From NCBI RefSeq assembly GCF_000023585.1, contig NC_012914.1, forward strand, positions 3,130,001 through 3,194,000: DNA of 64,000 bases, given 5' to 3'. Under the pieces are notes generated by a model. It worked only from the letters and a program-made list of their open reading frames with translations. It did no database searches and had not been told where the DNA came from. Source of the DNA: Paenibacillus sp. JDR-2. GTDB taxonomy: Bacteria > Bacillota > Bacilli > Paenibacillales > Paenibacillaceae. Each line of letters begins with the position of its first letter. The first letter of the stretch is position 1. Position numbers and translations under genes: made by a program. This document shows, in pieces, positions 51,271 to 60,333 of this stretch.

Positions 51271-52517
51271 TCAAAAAATTAACGGCTTTAATGATTGCCG
51301 CGGTTGTCGGCTCGTCCTTGTTGGCTGTGACAAGCGCAGCGGCGGAAGGGGAACGGGAAGCACTGCAGGCTGCTTTTATCCGGACCGATAACTTATGGCT
51401 GGCCATCGATGAGGTTCAGAAGCCGCTGACGAAGGAAGAATATATTCGAAGCCCCCAATGGTCAAATGACGGAAGATGGATGACCTTCCTCCGGGATGAG
51501 AACAGGCCGGAAGTGTGGAGCTATGAAGCTGCAACCGGCGGCATTAGAAGGCTTGGGGAAGGTGCAAATGCCAAATGGGCTCCAAACGACAATCGATTAG
51601 CCATCCTGTCGGGAAGAACGCTGAGCGTCATGTCGGCCGACAGGCCAAGCGACCATTCGCAGGACAATATTATGGACAATGCAGGGGAGTTCTCGTGGCT
51701 GCCGGACGGCAGCGGACTGCTTGTATCTACTGCGGCGGAGCTGCGGCCGGAAGGAGGCTGGGCTCCAATTGAGCTGTATGTATTAAAGCCTAACGGTACG
51801 ACTGGGGTCTGGTCAAAGCAGCTGTTTTACCGGTTGCCTGCCCAATCGGATGATTTTTTCGCGATTCAGACAAGTCCGTTCAAATGGTCGCCGGACGGAA
51901 GATGGATTGCGTTTATTGCAAAGCCGACAGCTTCCTTGTCTTCCGATGCCAACACATTGATCCTGCTCTCTTCGGATGGGCAGAGCTTTGTGAAAGCCGG
52001 TCAGATGCTACGCTATGCTGACTGGTTCCAATGGGCGCCGTCAAGCGGCCAGCTAGCCTTCATCGAAGGTACGGGCAGGGAAGCTACGTCAAACAAAAAG
52101 CTGACTATCCTTGAAGACATCTCTTCGCTGAAGAAACGCGTGCTGACGCCTCAAGGCTATGCCGACAACGACTTTACTTGGGACCGCGATGAAGCGGTTA
52201 TCGTGTCCCGAAGGAAAGAAGCGGCCTGGTCGGGGGACGAAGAGGACAGATCATTGCCTCTGCTGGCCAAAGTTAATCTTCGAACAGGGCAGAGCAAAAA
52301 TGTGACGAGAGCCATCGAAGGCTATGGCGATTACGCGCCAACAATCATGAACAACGGGATGATTGCTTTTGTACAGTCCGGTCAAGGCTCCGCGGAGGTT
52401 AAGCTGATCAAACCGGGTGCAAGAAGGTCCTTATCCTGGATCACAAAGTTGACCGTTGCCGAGGATTATTACGGCAGGGCGAATTGGAGCGACATGATTG
52501 GTTATTTGAACAATTGA
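51267..52517 (+). CDS. Secreted TolB/WD-like beta-propeller protein
   Basis: 416 aa, GTG start overlapping the VanW stop (GTGA) with AAGGGG upstream. Signal peptide LTALMIAAVVGSSLLAVTSAAAEG. Repeated blades with PQWSNDGRWMTFL, KWAPNDNRLAIL, SWLPDGSGLLVST and KWSPDGRWIAFIA, the TolB/DPP-like motif. It is probably an extracellular scaffold working with the VanW protein on the envelope. Ends at a perfect terminator that starts in the stop codon. Confidence 0.88.
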   Translation: MIKKLTALMIAAVVGSSLLAVTSAAAEGEREALQAAFIRTDNLWLAIDEVQKPLTKEEYIRSPQWSNDGRWMTFLRDENRPEVWSYEAATGGIRRLGEGANAKWAPNDNRLAILSGRTLSVMSADRPSDHSQDNIMDNAGEFSWLPDGSGLLVSTAAELRPEGGWAPIELYVLKPNGTTGVWSKQLFYRLPAQSDDFFAIQTSPFKWSPDGRWIAFIAKPTASLSSDANTLILLSSDGQSFVKAGQMLRYADWFQWAPSSGQLAFIEGTGREATSNKKLTILEDISSLKKRVLTPQGYADNDFTWDRDEAVIVSRRKEAAWSGDEEDRSLPLLAKVNLRTGQSKNVTRAIEGYGDYAPTIMNNGMIAFVQSGQGSAEVKLIKPGARRSLSWITKLTVAEDYYGRANWSDMIGYLNN

Positions 52518-52550
52518 ACGAAGGAGCTCCAATGACGGAGCTCCTTCGTT
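52517..52550 (+). terminator. Intrinsic terminator
   Basis: AACGAAGGAGCTCC / GGAGCTCCTTCGTT, perfect 14 bp, loop AATGAC; its first base is the last base of the stop codon. Confidence 0.88.
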
Positions 52551-52586
52551 TCATTGCTTCAACCAATTTCAGGCTTAACGTAACAG

Positions 52587-52733
52587 CTAGCCCGTCGAGG
52601 GACCGTTCGGAACATGGCCTTTCTGGTTGCGGTTCCGGTCGGTTGACCCCGCCACATTATTTTCAGCTTCTAACGAGTTGAACTGCAGTGCATGCATTTT
52701 ACCTTGGAAAGAGCGTCGTTTATTATGCGACAT
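52587..52733 (-). CDS. Small hydrophilic protein, 48 aa
   Basis: ATG 52733 has GGGAGG 12 nt upstream on the - strand. The product opens MSHNKRRSFQGKMHALQ and closes KGHVPNGPSTG; it is basic, Asn/Gln-rich and lacks hydrophobic stretches, like minor spore proteins. Two in-frame ATGs lie far upstream (longest frame about 200 aa) but have no good SD, so the short form is chosen. A family match is not recognised. Confidence 0.55.
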   Translation of the reverse strand: MSHNKRRSFQGKMHALQFNSLEAENNVAGSTDRNRNQKGHVPNGPSTG

Positions 52734-52946
52734 GTTTGTTATTCCTCCCTGCGATAGAATGGCGCCTACATCCTGTGGCGAAATTAGATTGCCCGCAGAC
52801 CGCTTATAATATCGCGCGAAAAATCTTCTCTTTACACCATGACATGGATAGCCTATATTGAACCTGTCAGCATTATTGAAAACGTCTTCATAAGGAAAGA
52901 CATGTTTGACGTTCAGCAATGAAGGAAAGAGAAGGAGAGGTAGCAA
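52734..52946. other. 213-nt divergent intergenic region
   Basis: Between the 48-residue gene (-) and rhaM (+). Holds the SD of each gene at its ends; no clear hairpin or regulator site, and no convincing sigma-A pair on either strand. Confidence 0.4.
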
Positions 52947-53273
52947 ATGGAGAACAGCAATAAATTCGCTTGGACCTGGAAAATCAAAGAGGAAATGCTT
53001 GAGGAATACGTAGCCATGCATCTGGCCCCATGGCCTGAAATTATGGAAGAGCATTCGCGCGCAGGGATCCGTAATTATTCGATCTTTCAAAATGGCAACC
53101 AGTTTTTCTATTGCTTCGAATGCGATGATGTAGAAAAGGCGTTCAGCATGATCGCCGAGAGCGAGCCATGCAACCGTTGGAATGCCATTACCTCGCAAAT
53201 GGTGGAGGGCTCATTCGACTTCCGCGAAGCCGAGCCGATTCGTCCGCTAAGAGAAGTCTTTTACCTGAAATAA
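52947..53273 (+). CDS. rhaM: L-rhamnose mutarotase
   Basis: 108 aa, the usual RhaM length of about 104. AGAAGGAGAGG before ATG 52947. Ferredoxin-like alpha-beta barrel with AWTWKIKEEMLEEYVAMHLAPWPEIMEEHSRAGIRNYSIFQ; His in MHLAPWPE and the Tyr and Trp in the later FYCFEC and CNRWN strands are family active-site residues. Converts alpha and beta anomers of L-rhamnose. No rhaA/B/D genes lie in the window, so it stands alone. Confidence 0.9.
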   Translation: MENSNKFAWTWKIKEEMLEEYVAMHLAPWPEIMEEHSRAGIRNYSIFQNGNQFFYCFECDDVEKAFSMIAESEPCNRWNAITSQMVEGSFDFREAEPIRPLREVFYLK

Positions 53274-53301
53274 CCCTTAATAATAAGTTGAATTTATCCA
53301 G

Positions 53302-53341
53302 GGCTGCTTGACGCGATTTCGCGTTAAGCGGTCCTTTTTTG
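53302..53341 (+). terminator. Intrinsic terminator
   Basis: GCTTGACGCG / CGCGTTAAGC (one wobble) with loop ATTT, flanking GG(C)/G(G)TCC, then six T residues. Confidence 0.85.
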
Positions 53342-53438
53342 TTAACTGGAAGAGAGCGGCTTTGCAGAAAGTCGAAAATCGTCGTATTATATAGACTAAG
53401 CGTCATTTTTATCGAGTTTTGAGAGGAGCATTTATACC

Positions 53439-53744
53439 ATGAGCGAGTTGAGTCAATACGGTATCCAATTAACAGCACAAATCATACATGCTAAGCAATT
53501 TGAGAAGAAGATGAGAGGCTACAGCCAAGAGCAGGTGGATGAGTTCCTCGACGAGATTATCAAGGACTACAGCCGCATGCAGGAGCTGATCGTGAAGTTT
53601 GAAGCTGACCTGGCGAACATACATAAGGAACTGATGAAGGACAAGGAAGCCTTCGATTACTTCATGATCAAACGCCGTCTGGAAGACCTGGAGCAGCGCG
53701 TATTCGGGGAAAAAAGAGAAACGCTTCGCCCGCGCGTATTCTAA
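53439..53744 (+). CDS. gpsB: GpsB cell-division regulator (DivIVA domain)
   Basis: 101 aa, GAGAGGAGC before ATG. N-terminal DivIVA/GpsB domain: LTAQIIHAKQFEKKMRGYSQEQVDEFLDEIIKDY, then a coiled coil and a C-terminal YFMIKRRLEDLEQRVFGEK helix like GpsB. It shuttles penicillin-binding proteins between division and side-wall sites. Family length is about 98-110. It lies in a single-gene unit with terminators on both sides. Confidence 0.93.
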   Translation: MSELSQYGIQLTAQIIHAKQFEKKMRGYSQEQVDEFLDEIIKDYSRMQELIVKFEADLANIHKELMKDKEAFDYFMIKRRLEDLEQRVFGEKRETLRPRVF

Positions 53745-53756
53745 TCGTTGCATGTT

Positions 53757-53802
53757 AAAAAGCCGCTTGGCTCTATTGTCGGATAGAGCGGAAGCGGCTT
53801 TT
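53757..53802. terminator. Bidirectional terminator
   Basis: AAAAAGCCGCTT-GGCTCTAT pairs with ATAGAGC-GGAAGCGGCTTTT around TGTCGG, between gpsB and dbpA (convergent). Confidence 0.92.
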
Positions 53803-53820
53803 CGTCTTTAAAGGAAAAAT

Positions 53821-55254
53821 TTATTTATTTCCTCTGCGTACCTTTAATTGCTTGCCTTTTATCGTCGTATTCTTCATCAGCTCAAGCACCAGCGATCCTT
53901 TGCCGTTCAGAATCTCAACATCGGTCACATGGTCGAGTATGGTAATGATCCCAATATCGTCAGCCGTTACCCCTTCAAGCTTCGCGATGGTTCCGACGAA
54001 GTCTACCGCCCTGAATTTCTTTTTCTTCCCGCCGTTGAAGTTAAGCTTCATAATCTGCTTGTTCAATTGCTCGCGTCGGTCCTTCTTCAGCTCAACCCCA
54101 ACATTAATTTTGCGTTCGAATTCTTCAAGGCGATTGTTAACGGCTTCTTCAGATGGAGCTTGTACTCTCGGAATCGAGAAACCAATATAGTCTTCAATCT
54201 CCGCGAGTCGCTTGCCGTCATTTGGCGCGAGGAAAGTAATCGCCTTCCCGTTCTTGCCAGCCCGCCCTGTACGCCCCGTCCGGTGCACATAGCTTTCCTT
54301 CTCCAGCGGGATATCGTAGTTAATGACATGGGTGATATTCGTAATGTCGATGCCTCTTGCCGCAACATCCGTCGCAATGAGATAGCGGAATTGGCCTCTT
54401 CTGAACGCGTTCATTACTTCGAAGCGTTCCTCCTGCTCCAAACCGCCGTGGATGCGGTCGCACGGATAGTCGAGTTCGGCCATCGACCGGAACAGCTTAT
54501 CGACATTCTCTTGCGTCCGGCAGAAAATAATGCAGCTGTCCGGATTCTCCACAACAAGAACGTCCTGCAGCAAGGCCAGCTTATCCGCTTCCTTTACTTC
54601 AATAAGGGAATGTTCGATGGTTGCCGTCGTTAATCCGCTTGCCTGGATCTCGATTTGCGCGGGGCTGTCCATATATCGTCTCGACAGCTTGGCGACATCC
54701 TCGGGGAAGGTGGCGGAAAACAGCATCGTTACCCGGCCCTTCGGTAAAGCTTGAATAATCGATTGGACTTGTTCAATAAAACCCATATTCAGCATTTCAT
54801 CGGCTTCGTCAATGACCAGATAAGCCAGCTTGTCCAGCGCAAGCGTGCCGCGCTCAATATGATCAAGCACACGTCCCGGCGTACCGACAACCATATGCGT
54901 CCTTTGCTTGAGCTCAGCCCTTTGAATATGAAAAGGGGATTTCCCGTAAAGGGCCGTCGCTTTGATTCGTTTAAACCGGCCGATATTGGTAATGTCCTCC
55001 GTGACCTGAACCGCTAACTCGCGGGTTGGCGTCAAGATTAAAGCTTGCGGCTTATTCTCGTTCCATTCCACAAGCTCGCAGAGCGGAATGCCGTAAGCGG
55101 CTGTTTTGCCGCTGCCGGTTTGCGATTTGACGACCAAATCCCTTTTCTCAAGCGCAATGGGGATAACTTTCGCTTGCACTTCCGTTGGAGTGTCAAAGCC
55201 CAAGCTGCTCAGGGCTGTCGTAATTTCCTTGCTTAATTCCTTAAATACCGTCAT
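53821..55254 (-). CDS. dbpA: DEAD-box RNA helicase DbpA
   Basis: 477 aa from ATG 55254, after AGAGG; an ATG 18 nt earlier has no SD. All DEAD motifs are present: [23 protein letters not shown] in [16 protein letters not shown] and [10 protein letters not shown]. The C-terminal RNA-binding domain with [33 protein letters not shown] matches B. subtilis DbpA (YxiN) closely. It binds helix 92 of 23S rRNA and helps large-subunit assembly. It is divergent from the ABC-F gene. Confidence 0.96.
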   Translation of the reverse strand: MTVFKELSKEITTALSSLGFDTPTEVQAKVIPIALEKRDLVVKSQTGSGKTAAYGIPLCELVEWNENKPQALILTPTRELAVQVTEDITNIGRFKRIKATALYGKSPFHIQRAELKQRTHMVVGTPGRVLDHIERGTLALDKLAYLVIDEADEMLNMGFIEQVQSIIQALPKGRVTMLFSATFPEDVAKLSRRYMDSPAQIEIQASGLTTATIEHSLIEVKEADKLALLQDVLVVENPDSCIIFCRTQENVDKLFRSMAELDYPCDRIHGGLEQEERFEVMNAFRRGQFRYLIATDVAARGIDITNITHVINYDIPLEKESYVHRTGRTGRAGKNGKAITFLAPNDGKRLAEIEDYIGFSIPRVQAPSEEAVNNRLEEFERKINVGVELKKDRREQLNKQIMKLNFNGGKKKKFRAVDFVGTIAKLEGVTADDIGIITILDHVTDVEILNGKGSLVLELMKNTTIKGKQLKVRRGNK

Positions 55255-55346
55255 CTCTAACCTCTTCTGCATGATATTCGCCGTACTATGCCGTACATTT
55301 TAGGCCTATACTTGTTCATTATACCCGGAATCTTACTTGATAGTGT

Positions 55347-55352
55347 TATAAT
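55347..55352 (+). promoter_or_regulatory. TATAAT -10 element before the ABC-F gene
   Basis: A consensus -10, 28 nt upstream of ATG 55380; no matching -35 is found, so confidence is limited. Confidence 0.45.
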
Positions 55353-55379
55353 CGTTAGAAGAATGAAAGGATGATAGCG

Positions 55380-56951
55380 ATGAGCGTAATTAGACTAGAG
55401 AACGTGACGAAAAAATATGAAGACGCTATGATCTTTCGCGATATTTATTTTCGCCTGAGTCAAGGGGAGCGCGTTGGCCTGATTGGCCGGAATGGTGCCG
55501 GTAAGTCGACGGTATTCAGGCTTATTATGGGCAAGGAAGAGCCAACGTCAGGCAAAGTAGAAATTGATCCTCAAGTGAAGATCGGCTATTTCTCGCAGTT
55601 CTCCGAACTAAGCGGCAGCTTATCCGTTCAACAGGAGCTGGAGATGTGCTTCGAGCAAGTTGCCCTCATTGAAAGAGAGCTTCAGGAAGTTGCGGAGAAG
55701 CTGGGATCGGTGACGGACGACGGAGAGATGGACAAGCTGCTGTCGAGACAGGCGGAATTGTTCGAGCAGATGGAGCATTTGGACGGCTGGAATGTGTCCG
55801 TCGAGATTAACACCGTGCTTACGAAGCTGGGGTTCAATGATAATTCGCGCAATCAGCCGGTCGACGAGTTGTCCGGAGGCTGGAGAAACCGTGCGGCACT
55901 AGCCAAGATGCTCATTCAGACGCCGGATGTTGTTTTGCTCGACGAACCTACGAACTATCTGGATATGGAGGGGATTGCTTGGCTGGAACATTGGCTGTTC
56001 CGGTTCAAAGGGGCCATGATTCTGGTTTCCCATGACAGGGAATTCATCGACAAAGTCGTTACGAAAACGATTGAGATCGAGAACTATCATTTTCAGGAAT
56101 ACGACGGCAATTATACCGATTACGTCCGCAAGAAGAAAATGCGCAAGAAGGAGCTGGACCGCCAGTTCGAGTGGGAAGAGGAGCTTCTCCTGATGGAGGC
56201 TGAAGCCATAGATAGCCGAAGCAGCAAAAAGACCTCGAAAGACCGTCTTTCTCGTAAACTAGCGGACAATAAGAAACGGATTGAGCCGCATCCCGTTAAT
56301 GTGCTGATCACCGATATATACGAGAAGCTTCGTTTTCCGGACAAATTATGCGAAGTGAAGCAGATCAGCCAAACCTATGACGGCAGGCAGATTTTCGAGA
56401 ATATCAGCTTTGATATTCAAAAGGAAGACCGCCTTGTGATCGTTGGCCCTAACGGGAGCGGGAAATCCACTCTCATCAAAGTGTTGACGGGGCAGGAGAA
56501 GCAGGAGTCCGGCGAAGTCGTCTGGGAGAGAGGGGTAAGCTATGCTTATTTCAACCGGATGTGGGAGGAGCTTGATCCGAAGGACACGGTCAGCCACGCG
56601 GTGAATACGTATGGTCTTGGACTGGACGCTCCGAGGAAAAAGGTCAATAAGTTCCTGTCTATGCTGCAATTCTCGGAAAGTGATCTGAGCAAATTTATCG
56701 GCAACCTGTCGGGCGGGCAGAAGGCCCGCGTTGCGCTGGCCAAATGCCTTCTCTCCGGTGCGGCCGTCATCATATTGGACGAACCAACGAATCACCTTGA
56801 TTTGACGAGTATTCAGGTGATGGAGCAGGCGTTGATTCATTTCCCGGGAGCGGTTATTACCGTCAGTCATGACCGGTTCTTTATCGATAAAATCGGAACG
56901 AAGATGCTGACCTTCGATCCGGAGTCCGGAGTAATCGAACAGCATTTATAG
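55380..56951 (+). CDS. ABC-F family ATPase
   Basis: 523 aa from ATG 55380, with GAAAGG at proper spacing (ATG 55371 is too close). Two ATPase domains, no membrane part: Walker A GRNGAGKST and GPNGSGKST; signatures LSGGWRNR and LSGGQKAR; Walker B DEPTNYLD and DEPTNHLD. A lysine/arginine-rich linker near residues 245-310 (KKKMRKKELDRQFEWEEELLLMEAEAI) is the ribosome-contacting arm. It is an Uup/YfmR-like translation factor or antibiotic-protection type; I see no evidence to choose. Confidence 0.92.
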   Translation: MSVIRLENVTKKYEDAMIFRDIYFRLSQGERVGLIGRNGAGKSTVFRLIMGKEEPTSGKVEIDPQVKIGYFSQFSELSGSLSVQQELEMCFEQVALIERELQEVAEKLGSVTDDGEMDKLLSRQAELFEQMEHLDGWNVSVEINTVLTKLGFNDNSRNQPVDELSGGWRNRAALAKMLIQTPDVVLLDEPTNYLDMEGIAWLEHWLFRFKGAMILVSHDREFIDKVVTKTIEIENYHFQEYDGNYTDYVRKKKMRKKELDRQFEWEEELLLMEAEAIDSRSSKKTSKDRLSRKLADNKKRIEPHPVNVLITDIYEKLRFPDKLCEVKQISQTYDGRQIFENISFDIQKEDRLVIVGPNGSGKSTLIKVLTGQEKQESGEVVWERGVSYAYFNRMWEELDPKDTVSHAVNTYGLGLDAPRKKVNKFLSMLQFSESDLSKFIGNLSGGQKARVALAKCLLSGAAVIILDEPTNHLDLTSIQVMEQALIHFPGAVITVSHDRFFIDKIGTKMLTFDPESGVIEQHL

Positions 56952-56959
56952 AAAAAGGC

Positions 56960-57003
56960 AAATGCAGGACACGGCACGAAAGTGCTTATGTCCTGCATTT
57001 TTC
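56960..57003 (+). terminator. Intrinsic terminator
   Basis: AAATGCAGGACA / TGTCCTGCATTT with inner GCAC-GAAA-GTGC and T residues on the right. The following 57004-57154 is A/T-rich and holds the promoter region of the next operon; no gene is seen. Confidence 0.9.
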
Positions 57004-57154
57004 GTTTCACGGAGTAAGTGCAAGGGTTTAAACAAACCGCAAAATATATTTTGTTTATACACGAAAAAGGCATAGACATACGAACATCCGTGCCCTTAGA
57101 ATAGGAATATATTTTTATTTCCATGATTCTCCAATTCAGGGAGGGGCAATTCAA

Positions 57155-58309
57155 ATGCAGGACATGATTCACATTCATGAAGGCTGGACCAACGCCAGTC
57201 CGGAGGAAGTCGGCTTCGACAGAGAACATCTCCGCCGTCTCGACGATCATTATGCTTCCATTATCGGGAACGGTACGATTCAGGCCGCCAGCTACATCAT
57301 CGCGAGAAAAGGTAAGGTATTCGCGCAGCGCTCGCTAGGGAAGCTGCGACATGAAGATGGCAGCGCGGATCTCCTGCCCGATTCCATTCGGAAGATCTAT
57401 TCGATAACGAAAGTATTTACGGCAGTTGCCATCCATCAGTTAGTTGACCGGGGGAAAATCTTCCTGACGGAACCCGTCAGCCGGATCCTGCCCGAGTTCG
57501 ATAACGATAAGCACCGCAGCATTACGATTTTTCAGCTGCTTACCCATACATCCGGCCTTCAGGGAGATCCTGGCTTCTACCTGGAGCCTTACGGTCTTCC
57601 GTGGTATGAATGGATGGCGAATGAAGCGAAGAAAGCCTATCCGCATATCAATTGGCTGCAGGTTGTAATCTCCGGTCCGATGCAGCGCATGCCGGGCAAG
57701 GAATGGATCTATTGTTCAAGCGGATATGCCGTTTTGGGCGAGATTATCGCCAAGGTATCCGGCAAGTCCTACGAACAGTACATACAAGATGAGATTCTGG
57801 CTCCGCTCGGCTTAACGAATACCTTCTTCAAAGTACCCGAGGAGCAACGTGACGCAGTCTGCTGCACGAATGATTGGGAGAAAAGAGATATCTACGAGCC
57901 GCGCGAGCGGACGGCGGACATGCCAAACGTGGCAGGCAACGGTCTTTATTCGACGCTTGAGGACCTGTGGAAATTCGGGCAGATGATGCTGGACGGCGGA
58001 ACCGGGAACGGCAGCCGCGTGTTGTCCAAACGTTCCGTTGAGCTTCAAACGGTCAATCATCTGCATGGCTTAACGAGCAGGGGATGGGGGAATCTTCACG
58101 CGGATTTCAAATACGGATTAGGCTGGTCGGTGGATCATTTTGATCTGGCCAGCAAAGGAACCTTCTCGCATGAAGGCTACGGTCATTGCGGCTTGTATGT
58201 GGATCCTGTAGAGGAATTGGTATTTGCATTCCTGGTTCCAAGCCATAAAGGCTTCACGAATGAATCGGTTGTTACCCCGCGGGCTATCGTCTGGTCGGGA
58301 TTGGAATAA
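57155..58309 (+). CDS. Serine hydrolase, beta-lactamase class C fold (A)
   Basis: 384 aa, CAGGGAGGGG before ATG. Class C-type motifs: S-x-x-K as SITK (83-86); the second motif is YCSS (Tyr186 with Ser188 instead of the usual YxN), then HEGYGH as the third (HxG) motif. QLLTHTSGLQGDPG is the typical region after motif one. No signal peptide, so a cytosolic D-peptidase, esterase or similar is more likely than a secreted beta-lactamase. 30 nt to the paralog; the whole set of five genes is co-directed. Confidence 0.9.
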   Translation: MQDMIHIHEGWTNASPEEVGFDREHLRRLDDHYASIIGNGTIQAASYIIARKGKVFAQRSLGKLRHEDGSADLLPDSIRKIYSITKVFTAVAIHQLVDRGKIFLTEPVSRILPEFDNDKHRSITIFQLLTHTSGLQGDPGFYLEPYGLPWYEWMANEAKKAYPHINWLQVVISGPMQRMPGKEWIYCSSGYAVLGEIIAKVSGKSYEQYIQDEILAPLGLTNTFFKVPEEQRDAVCCTNDWEKRDIYEPRERTADMPNVAGNGLYSTLEDLWKFGQMMLDGGTGNGSRVLSKRSVELQTVNHLHGLTSRGWGNLHADFKYGLGWSVDHFDLASKGTFSHEGYGHCGLYVDPVEELVFAFLVPSHKGFTNESVVTPRAIVWSGLE

Positions 58310-58339
58310 TAATTAGCCTTTTAAAATGGAGGGATGCCC

Positions 58340-59527
58340 ATGTCAACATCGGGTGTATTCACGGCAGTACAACCGCAGGAGACCGGATTTGATCCGGATG
58401 CGCGGATTCGGTTGGAGGAGCATTTCAAGTTGCTTATCGAACAAAACCAGATTCAAAGCGCCGCTTATCTCCTCTCCTCAAATGGCAAGGTATTTGCAAA
58501 AGCTGCTTTTGGACAACTCAAATATACGGATCCCGAATCGTTCTATAAGGACGATACGATCCGCAAGATCGCATCGGTAACCAAGCTGTTCACCACAACG
58601 GCAATCTTTCAGCTGGTCGAGCAAGGCAAGCTGTTTCTCAGACAGTCGGTCTCGGAGTGGATCGAGGAATTCAAAAACGCTACGTACGAGAAGATTCAAA
58701 TCTGGCATCTGCTAACCCATACTTCAGGCCTTCAAGCCGATCCCGGCTACTTCCAGGAGCCTTATCCGAGAGGCTGGTGGGATATGCTGTTCGCCTTCGA
58801 GCCGGAGACGGAAGGGCCGGATGCCGTCACGGATCCGGCGGAGCTTGATAAGCAACGCCGCAGCACATGGATTCGTTCTCTCTTGTCCGGCCAACCGTTA
58901 TCGGCGCCAGGCGTAGAATGGAGCTACTCGTCAGCCGGATTTAATGTCCTGGGCGAGATTGTATCCCGCGCAAGCGGAATTCCGTTTGAGCAGTATGTGA
59001 TGGAGAATATCGTTAAGCCGCTTGGCATGAACCGTACGTTCTTCGAAATTCCGGAGGAGCTGCATGATGAGGTGTGCTGGATTAACGAGCATGAGGAGAA
59101 CCGGGATACGAAGAAGCATGACCGCAAGTACAGTCCCCAAAGAGCCGGAGGCGGCATGAATTCCACCTTGGATGACTTGTACCGCTTTGGTCAGATGCTG
59201 CTTAACTACGGCACGCTTGACGGTGTCAAAATCTTATCCCGCAAATCGGTTGAGAAGATGAGCACGAACGTGCTGAACAGCGGGATCGAGGGCTTTTGCT
59301 GGGGCGGGCGAATCAAGAGCTTTACTTACGGATTAGGAGCCAACCTTACCGCGCATGACGACTTGCTGCCTGTCGGCTCCTACGGCCATGAAGGGGCGGG
59401 ACGCTGCAAGCTGCTAGTTGATCCTCAGCATCAATCGGTTGTCGTATTCTTTGTGCCTTCCAACCTGGACTGGTGTCCGGAGTCGATTAACGGTACGCAA
59501 AACATTATCGGCTCCGGCTGGCTGTGA
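58340..59527 (+). CDS. Serine hydrolase, beta-lactamase class C fold (B)
   Basis: 395 aa from ATG 58340 (GGAGGG at 58328-58333; ATG 58334 is too close). Clear paralog of the previous protein: S-x-x-K as SVTK (79-82), HLLTHTSGLQADPGYF, SYSSAGFNVLGEIVSRAS (again Ser where YxN is usual) and GHEGAGRCKL (HxG). Differs by an extra loop of acidic/Pro residues near 155 (FEPETEGPDAVTDPAEL). No signal peptide. Its stop overlaps the start of the first transporter permease (GTGA). Confidence 0.9.
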   Translation: MSTSGVFTAVQPQETGFDPDARIRLEEHFKLLIEQNQIQSAAYLLSSNGKVFAKAAFGQLKYTDPESFYKDDTIRKIASVTKLFTTTAIFQLVEQGKLFLRQSVSEWIEEFKNATYEKIQIWHLLTHTSGLQADPGYFQEPYPRGWWDMLFAFEPETEGPDAVTDPAELDKQRRSTWIRSLLSGQPLSAPGVEWSYSSAGFNVLGEIVSRASGIPFEQYVMENIVKPLGMNRTFFEIPEELHDEVCWINEHEENRDTKKHDRKYSPQRAGGGMNSTLDDLYRFGQMLLNYGTLDGVKILSRKSVEKMSTNVLNSGIEGFCWGGRIKSFTYGLGANLTAHDDLLPVGSYGHEGAGRCKLLVDPQHQSVVVFFVPSNLDWCPESINGTQNIIGSGWL

Positions 59528-60333
59528 AGCGGCTGACCGCCGTCATTTCAGCGATCGGCTTCGCTACCTACAAGGAGTGGGCGGCGTTCCGGTCGCATAT
59601 GGCGGCTTCTCTGCTTGTTGGGCCCGTTATGTTCCTGGTTCAGGTGTTTATCTGGAAGGCCGTTTACCAAGGGCATGAGACGTTAAACGGGCTGACCTAT
59701 CAACAGATGCTTACCTATTACGGCGTCGCCAGCCTTATTCATTACATCTCGTTTGACTTCGCGGACTGGAACCTGCAGATGCTGGTGCGCAGCGGCAAGT
59801 TTGTAACCTTCGCTCTAAGGCCGCTTCCGCATTGGCTGTTTGCGTTTGCCCAGAAGATCGGCCACCGATCGCTTGCGCTTTGGGTTGAAGTTTTGCCCGT
59901 TCTACTGCTCTTTATCTTTGTCTTTGGCGTAAATCTGCAGCCAGCGGCTCCGGGCTGGGCGCTCTTATCGATTGCCCTCAGTTTCCTTATGAACTTTATG
60001 GTCAATTATTGCGTTGGACTAACCGCCTTCTGGCTGATCCGGGCAGAAGGAATCCGGCGGGTGTTCCTGCTGCTGAAGGATATTTGCGCCGGGGTGTTTA
60101 TCCCGCTGTCCTTCTTCCCGGATGTGCTGCAGAAGATATTATTTTTCCTTCCTTTTCAATTCATTACCTATTTGCCGACCAGAGTATACGGAGGGGAATA
60201 CGAGCTTGCCGGCATTCATCTGTCGCTGGCACAGGCGGTAGGCCTGCAAGCCGTCGCCGTTACGGTGACTGCGTTAACGATGGCCGCTTTGTACAACGCC
60301 GCCATGCGGAGATTTACGGGGGTGGGTGTATGA
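59524..60333 (+). CDS. ABC-2 family permease (subunit 1)
   Basis: 269 aa, GTG start overlapping the previous stop. Six membrane spans; typical ABC-2 (DUF990-like) pattern: FRSHMAASLLVGPVMFLVQVFIWKAVYQGHETLNGLTYQQMLTYY, then FVTFALRPLPHWLFAFAQKIGHR and FIPLSFFPDVLQKILFFLPFQFITYLPTRV. Start and stop overlaps on both sides show tight coupling. It works with the next permease and the ATPase as an exporter. Confidence 0.9.
   Translation: MKRLTAVISAIGFATYKEWAAFRSHMAASLLVGPVMFLVQVFIWKAVYQGHETLNGLTYQQMLTYYGVASLIHYISFDFADWNLQMLVRSGKFVTFALRPLPHWLFAFAQKIGHRSLALWVEVLPVLLLFIFVFGVNLQPAAPGWALLSIALSFLMNFMVNYCVGLTAFWLIRAEGIRRVFLLLKDICAGVFIPLSFFPDVLQKILFFLPFQFITYLPTRVYGGEYELAGIHLSLAQAVGLQAVAVTVTALTMAALYNAAMRRFTGVGV

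Noticed and set aside
52755..52761. CATTCTA (- strand) as a sigma-G -10 for the 48-residue gene
   Set aside because: It would put the transcript start in the SD, and no -35 fits.
60009..60329. Long N-terminal extension of the second ABC-2 permease
   Set aside because: It overlaps the first permease in another frame and has no SD; ATG 60330 is coupled to the stop.
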